From: Euperipatoides rowelli
Lineage: Eukaryota; Onychophora; Udeonychophora; Euonychophora; Peripatopsidae
Length of the DNA stretch: 11,666 bases
Assembly: GCA_003024985.2 (NCBI GenBank)
Contig: PXIH01S0000838.1
Reading direction: 5' to 3' (one strand)
The position numbers and the translations under genes are program-made. Below are positions 7,804 through 11,666 of this stretch, in pieces. The notes under the pieces were generated by a model. It was not told where the DNA came from and made no database searches. It saw only the letters and a list, made by a program, of their open reading frames with translations. Each line of letters starts with the position of its first letter. The first letter of the stretch is position 1.

Positions 7804-9059
7804 ATAATTTGATACAATATTTTAAAATCCTGAAACAGGAAGAATTTACTTATACGGTGATTTCTTGCCTGAAAGAAACGATCAAATGTCATTTAGTGGG
7901 GCTCATTTATGTCATAATTTCAAACTGTTTCATCATATTCACTTTAACTTTTCTGTATTCATTGTATTTGTTTTGTGATAACAATGTAGATAGTAGTAAA
8001 GTGTGTTTAAAATTCATAAATCATTAAATCTCTGAATAAGAGTTTAAGATTCATTAAATTGACTTTTTGTCAATTTGAGAATCTTTTTCTTTTTTGGGGA
8101 AGAGAGTGATTTTTTATTATTTCTGTTTTGAATATTTTATTTTTAACTTTTATTTGTGTCCATATAGAATATAAATTTCTCGTCATAGAACTATCATAAT
8201 CATTAATGTTGGACAAGTCTAAAGGCTTGACTTTACCAGTATTGTTTACATTTTGTTTTGTTATTTAATAATGTAAAACCTTTAAACAGTAAGTGCATAT
8301 CTCTCAGTATTAGTTTGACATATAATACAAATAATATTAAACCCACCATATGCATTTGTTTTAATCATTTATTGTTTAATACAATCATCTATCATTTCTT
8401 CATATTTCTTTAGCTGCTCTTCAGCAGATAGAGAAATCACTTTTAGGCAATGTAAAATTCCCCAAAATTCCCAACTGAAATATTGCAGCTGTTTCTAAAA
8501 AAAAAATCAATAGATATTTATTTATGTAATTTATCCGTTACATGAATATATTTAAATCCAGACTTAGTGAAAAAAGTAAAACTTTAAAAAAAAAAGGGAG
8601 TTTATCCGAGTTGTTGTTTTATATTGTATATTTTGCTTATAATTTGTTGAAAACATTTAGGTATGTTTAAAAATGAAATTATAACAATTATAGATTGAAA
8701 ATTTTAGTGGTGGTATTTTAATCAAATTATTTAAACTTTTAAATTTAATTTTTATTTCATTTCTTAAATTCTTGAACAACTACTAGGTGAGGTATAAATG
8801 TTACTAGATTAATAGAAATGGAGAGATAATGAAACAGTTTCCAAACATGGATAAGTGAATATATTTTTCATTTGTTTAATACTGTGTATAAATTTTATTC
8901 ACTTAATAGTGATATTGTGATAACTTTAAATCTCCTTTGGACAATGCAATTATTTTAAAGACATTAATTTGACTGTTCTTTATTCTACTTAAAAATAGAG
9001 CATTACATAGGGACATCTTTTTATTAATATCTTAAAATTTTATTAAGATTTTAATTTGT

Positions 9060-9390
9060 TTGATTCTTTATTACGTTTATTTATTTATTTATTTTATTTA
9101 CTCTATTTTTTTGGCATTCACAAAAAAAAAAACATTTGTAGATTTGGATATGATTTATTTTACTAAATGTCAATTTTTTTTTTTTTTTGTCATTTTGTTT
9201 ATATTGTTTTTTTTTTTCTATTTAAATATCTTGCAATTTCTCTTATATTTGTAATCTTCATTAACTTGAATTTTTTCTTTCTGTATTCTTATTTTCATCT
9301 GTATTCTTTTTTAAATTATCTGTATTCTTTTTTTTTTGGTATTTTTTTCTTTGTATTTCCTTTCTTCTATTTTTATTTTTTATATTTTTG
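9060..9390. repeat. T-rich low-complexity stretch
   Basis: Long T runs are mixed with TTTA units and a degenerate ctgtattctt repeat (starts at 9281, 9299 and 9320). Several overlapping frames encode Phe/Leu/Tyr-rich peptides that look like membrane proteins, but these are a consequence of poly-T composition. The ATTTA run at 9079-9100 is AU-rich-element-like if transcribed. Confidence 0.8.
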
Positions 9391-9394
9391 GGAA

Positions 9395-9400
9395 AATAAA
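9395..9400 (+). terminator. poly(A) signal AATAAA for the host gene
   Basis: First canonical hexamer downstream of the TGA at 7801. A T/G-rich element follows within about 25 bp, and the hexamer context is shared with copy A at 2029. A further AATAAA at 9523-9528 is an alternative site. Confidence 0.5.
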
Positions 9401-9677
9401 AACTTTTAAACAAATTGTCTTGGGTATTCATCCCAAACAACAATGGAAAAAAAATATACGGTGGAAAGCAAGAATTAAAAAATATATACAGTTTATAATT
9501 TCATACATTTTTAATGAGATTTAATAAAACTAAAATGTATTCACTACATATAACAAACATTCATTGCTTCCCCAAGAGAAAAATGTATTGCTACAATAAC
9601 TTTGTCAATAAGCCTTATTGTTATCCATAATTTCATATTTTCCAAACAAATCTTTAATTTTTCCAATAACTCCTGAA

Positions 9678-9756
9678 GTGTATGTATATAACTTATACAT
9701 ACACATCACAATATACAGTATATACAGAACATACAAGTATATATAGCATACTGTAC
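9678..9756. repeat. AT-rich inverted repeats with TACTGTA motifs
   Basis: GTGTATGTATA (9678-9688) is the exact reverse complement of 9694-9704 across a 5-nt gap. Tacagtata and catactgtacat elements like those at 2211-2337 follow, then an ATT microsatellite at about 9757-9773. It looks like the same class of simple palindromic sequence. Confidence 0.65.
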
Positions 9757-9795
9757 ATTATTATTATTATTATTTTTAAATAGTCAATCGTATAT

Positions 9796-10038
9796 TCAAA
9801 GGTACAACATGTCGTACTTTTGACCAGGTGTATTTGTACCTTTGACCATTACTTAGAAAATAAAAATAATAAGTTCAAAGGAACAAAATTAATTTATTGA
9901 ACATAAATCATAAGATTACATAACATTCTTCAACATTAATTTGCAAGCAATAAAATTCATGGTATGTTAGTAAAAAATGTGAATGTGTTGTACCTTTCAC
10001 TATCATCTACTGTTGTACCTTTGACCGGTCAAAAGTAC
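9796..10038. repeat. cluster of GTACCTTTGACC motifs in both orientations
   Basis: The motif or its reverse complement appears at 9796-9807 (tcaaaggtacaa), 9814-9825 (gtacttttgacc), 9834-9847 (ttgtacctttgacc), 9874-9886 (ttcaaaggaacaa), about 9988-9998 (gttgtaccttt), 10015-10026 and 10027-10038. The last two sit head to head as a 24-bp palindrome with one mismatch. Inverted arrangement at both ends suggests a small non-autonomous element of about 250 bp. The words also resemble DR1 nuclear-receptor sites (TGGTCA-A-AGGTAC), but imperfectly. Confidence 0.6.
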
Positions 10039-10456
10039 ACTTGATCCTTAAAATATTTTTTACTAATTCATTCATTCATTTTACTTTCATTTTTGTTTTG
10101 GTTAGCATTTAATAATTGAGACTAATATTGCTTTAAATATGCCGTAATTTATTCTATATGGTATCTTCTGTAGACAATTTAACATGCATAAGATCAAAAT
10201 TCACCACTGTTCAATATTTGTTTCCAGTTTTTTTTAACTAAATATTAAGGTGACTAAACTGCACACAAGGTTTTATTTAGGCTTGGATCTTGGATTTCAT
10301 TACCTTGTTTATGTCAAGTGGCAGTGTAAAATCTCAAAATACAGTAAAGAGGGAACTGACATTTTATTTTAATGCTTTTAAATGCCTCATCTGGGCTCAT
10401 GTGGATTTTAAAATAAATAAAATTATAATTAGAGTATTAAAATAATTTGATTCTAA
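10039..10456. other. gene-free stretch before the LINE
   Basis: AT-rich sequence with no supported feature. It includes the 5' border of the LINE, which I cannot place exactly: the element's reading frame opens at 10457, after a TAA at 10454-10456. No target-site duplication could be recognised because the other end is outside the window. Confidence 0.5.
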
Positions 10457-10612
10457 ATATTGAAAGATAAGGAGTTATATAATGAACTATTAGCTAGACG
10501 AAGTCAAGGACATAATGTTATAATTAAAAATAATCAAATAGTAAAAAGAAAAGGATTGAATAAGATTTCGGCTGCTGACTCAGTCGAATTGATCATAGAT
10601 GAAAATGAAAAA
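10457..10612 (+). pseudogene. LINE: region upstream of the endonuclease (ORF1-like tail)
   Basis: The frame is open for 52 codons and ends at TAG (10613-10615). It contains KDKELYNELLARRSQGHNV followed by an IIKNNQIVKRK stretch. An Arg-Arg pair, a Gly and a basic I-V-K/R motif of this kind are typical of the segment just ahead of the endonuclease in jockey/CR1-type elements, from memory of the family. The frame is the same as that of the downstream endonuclease, and no start codon suited to a whole ORF lies inside. The 5' part is missing, through truncation or decay. Confidence 0.55.
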
Positions 10613-10615
10613 TAG
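10613..10615 (+). promoter_or_regulatory. in-frame TAG in a read-through-type context
   Basis: TAG is followed by CAATCA, an exact match to the CARYYA consensus described for tobamovirus-type stop-codon read-through. The frames on both sides are the same, and the next Met codon in frame (10691-10693) lies downstream of the essential endonuclease YTNALSLFNK core, so a separate downstream start would lose part of the active site. Read-through or a plain nonsense mutation both fit. A second, unremarkable stop further along makes decay plausible. Confidence 0.4.
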
Positions 10616-10803
10616 CAATCAGTTAAAAATCAACAATTTTTGTATACTAACGCTTTGTCTTTGTTTAATAAGATTGATGTAATAAAGGTTATGATCTTGG
10701 ACAAACAACCAATGTTTTTTGCAGTGTCCGAAACATGGTTTACCCATACCGACCAATTATGTTTGATCAATATTGATGGTTATTCAGTTGAAGGTATTGT
10801 AAG
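10616..10803 (+). pseudogene. LINE APE endonuclease, N-terminal part
   Basis: LYTNALSLFNKID matches the conserved start of APE-type LINE endonucleases, where the Asn is catalytic (the usual form is YTNARSL.NKI). AVSETWF supplies the conserved catalytic Glu, and INIDGYSV is the usual following segment. The frame then stops at the N at 10804. Expected motifs such as the RGGG, YRPP and GDFN boxes do not follow, because a piece of the domain is missing from the assembly. Confidence 0.85.
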
Positions 10804-10804
10804 N
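10804..10804. other. single N standing for missing endonuclease sequence
   Basis: Between ETW and SDH only about 34 residues are present. The family normally has roughly 150 there, so on the order of 100-130 codons are missing. The frame happens to be the same on both sides. The flanks read tgtaagNaa. Confidence 0.75.
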
Positions 10805-11167
10805 AATATTTTTTATTTACCTCCATTATTGTCTAGTGACCATGTGATTTTACAATGTGAATTTAAATGTAAATCGAATGACGTGATTAGAAATAATACT
10901 ACAGAATTATATAATTATAAAGAAATTCAAATTGAACAATTCAGCAAATCACTAGTTGAACTATATAAAAAAGTTATAATTGATAATAAAGATTTTGATT
11001 TGAGATACTTAAAATTTAGTAAAGATATGTCATCTTTGATCGAACATTACACCCCCAAGCATATATTTTGAAAATATAAAACGAGATTTCCTAGTTGGAT
11101 CGATTCACAACTTATTGAATTAAAACGTAAGAAAGCTCAATTATTTAGAAAATATTTAAAATGTAAG
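10805..11167 (+). pseudogene. LINE endonuclease C-terminus and linker, broken by TGA
   Basis: LPPLLSSDHVILQCEF carries the SDH box that ends the endonuclease domain (the His is catalytic). The sequence then continues as a charged linker to HYTPKHIF, where TGA (11069-11071) interrupts. The same frame continues directly with KYKTRFPSWIDSQLIELKRK and ends LFRKYLKCK before the second N. The W-I/L.....L..L...K pattern is the usual linker between endonuclease and RT. The stop therefore is a nonsense change inside a continuous ORF, and its context (TGA AAA) is not a read-through type. Confidence 0.85.
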
Positions 11168-11168
11168 N
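11168..11168. other. second single N standing for missing linker/RT sequence
   Basis: On the left the linker stops at FRKYLKCK. On the right the frame resumes, shifted by one register, at TDNVPNFIIKKF, which matches the G.D.IP..~~K box close to the start of the RT domain. About 100 codons between these boxes are absent. The flanks again read tgtaagNaa. Confidence 0.7.
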
Positions 11169-11169
11169 A

Positions 11170-11666
11170 ACTGATAACGTTCCTAATTTTATTATTAAGA
11201 AATTTTCTATTGAGTTCTCTGAAATAATTTCTGATTTTTATAATATATCTTTGAGAGAAGGTATAATACCTTTAATATGGAAAGAATCTATAGTTACTCC
11301 AATTTATAAAAGAGATAATAAGTCAGATATTATAAATTATAGACCAATATGTTTATCTAATTGCATAGCTAAGATTACTGAGAGACTGACATTGTTATTA
11401 ATACAACCTTTTATTGAAAGTAATTTAAGTGAATATCAGTACGGTTTCAGAACTGGACGATCAACTGAAACCTGTCATTTGTATACATATAATTTGTTAA
11501 CAAAATATAGAGATCAGGGTCGTAAAGTAGCAATATTGTTTTTTGACTTGGTTGGTGCATTTGATACAATTTGTATTGATCGACTGATCGTTAAAATGAT
11601 CAAAATGAATATTCCTGTAACAATATGCAGATGGATATATAAATTTTTAATAAAAAGACCTTTTTT
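11170..11666 (+). pseudogene. LINE reverse transcriptase, N-terminal two thirds of fingers/palm, runs off the window
   Basis: The frame is open over 165 codons to the window end. Boxes in order: TDNVPNFIIK (start of the RT region), WKESIVTPIYKR, IINYRPICLSNCIAKITERL (the conserved YRPISL.....K..E), YGFRTGRSTETCHL (the QxGFRxGRST box) and ILFFDLVGAFD (motif A, first catalytic Asp, then the AFD typical of the group), followed by WIYKFLIKR. Motif A has FFDLVGAFD where FLDLKGAFD or similar is common. No stop occurs in this part, which argues for a fairly young insertion despite the stops upstream. It is labelled a pseudogene only because of the rest of the copy. Confidence 0.9.

Larger units (their letters stand above)
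7838..9400 (+). repeat. downstream copy (B) of the duplicated segment
   Basis: Same-strand match to 548-2034 with about 89% identity in the first 132 bp. Identity is lower further on but the blocks stay in order, and the copy ends at a corresponding AATAAA. Copy-specific features are about 95 extra bp near 8331-8424, a 10-bp tandem duplication at 8454-8472, and a much expanded T-rich stretch at 9060-9390. It lacks the 21-bp tandem repeat block of copy A. Confidence 0.8.
7804..9415 (+). other. probable 3' UTR of the host gene
   Basis: Starts directly after the TGA stop and runs through non-coding AT-rich sequence to the first AATAAA in this direction (9395-9400), with a T/G-rich stretch (tgtcttgggt) at 9417-9426 that suits a cleavage-site downstream element. 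The length would be about 1.6 kb. It contains ATTTA runs at 8516-8524 and 9079-9100. From 7838 on it is the second copy of the 548-2034 repeat. The end is estimated, since no transcript data are available. Confidence 0.5.
10457..11666 (+). mobile_element. jockey/CR1-type LINE retrotransposon, 5' truncated and gapped, continues past the window
   Basis: Order of parts: an N-terminal or ORF1-like tail (10457-10612), an in-frame TAG, an APE-type endonuclease start (10616-10803), a single N, the endonuclease end and linker (10805-11167), a second N, and the reverse transcriptase fingers and start of palm (11170-11666). The protein motifs are clear and in the standard order for non-LTR elements encoding APE endonuclease and RT. 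The catalytic YADD box, the thumb and the 3' UTR lie to the right. Two in-frame stops and the missing coding pieces mean this copy, as assembled, could not retrotranspose. Confidence 0.9.

Noticed and set aside
7683-7892. 69-residue minus-strand frame over the terminal exon
   Set aside because: It lies antisense to the acceptor and stop codon region of the host gene and has no motif of its own.
482-8027. Open frames in both copies of the duplication that give similar peptides (GRIYFYDDFLPERN in copy A, GRIYLYGDFLPERN in copy B)
   Set aside because: Over 44 shared codons the 15 differences fall about equally on codon positions 1, 2 and 3 and only two are silent. This is the pattern of non-coding sequence, not of a conserved protein. 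The frame closes soon after in copy B.
9060-9524. Overlapping Phe/Leu/Tyr-rich frames on the plus strand and a Lys/Asn-rich one on the minus strand
   Set aside because: They are produced by long T runs and TTTA repeats. They overlap each other and show no motif or splice context.

Overview
The window is eukaryotic, almost certainly animal, nuclear DNA. It is very AT-rich, about three quarters A+T by eye. It has long introns, good U2-type splice sites, scattered simple repeats, and a jockey/CR1-type LINE retrotransposon at the right edge. Nothing identifies the species. There are no bacterial operons, tRNA or rRNA genes, or CRISPR arrays. Most of the short ORFs are chance frames in AT-rich or poly-T DNA.

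Host gene (+ strand, about 3326-9400). An internal coding exon (3326-3493, 56 codons, phase 0 at both ends) is followed by a 4.28 kb intron. A strong acceptor then opens a very short terminal coding stretch (7777-7803), which adds eight residues and a TGA stop in the compatible phase. The 3' UTR probably runs to a poly(A) signal at 9395-9400. The protein end is a charged, probably helical segment, then an acidic disordered tail with an RRGS motif, ending in KRNC. I do not recognise the gene.

Duplicated 3' end. The 3' UTR from about 7838 has a second, same-strand copy at about 548-2034. Over the first 132 bp I count 15 differences. Divergence and indels grow further along, but both copies end at an AATAAA. 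Because the exon at 3326 has a 3' splice site, the upstream copy probably lies in an intron of the same gene, either as an alternative or abandoned last exon or as a dispersed repeat. The first copy also holds a GC-richer block with three tandem 21-bp units.

The long intron contains two perfect 21-bp tandem duplications inside a diverged 150-bp duplication, a CG-rich hairpin next to a 56-bp minisatellite of 3.2 units, and a perfect 15-bp hairpin with a 4-nt loop.

Right side. Past the gene there is AT-rich palindromic DNA, then a cluster of GTACCTTTGACC-like motifs in both orientations (9796-10038). The LINE follows (10457 to the window end): an N-terminal or ORF1-like tail, an in-frame TAG, an apurinic-type endonuclease, and a reverse transcriptase that runs off the window. 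The copy has two in-frame stops and two places where a single N replaces roughly 100 or more codons. Two points deserve attention. The TAG sits in a perfect CARYYA read-through context, and both N positions lie in the same octamer-like junction, tgtaagNaa. The first 95 bp may be the 3' tail of another LINE.
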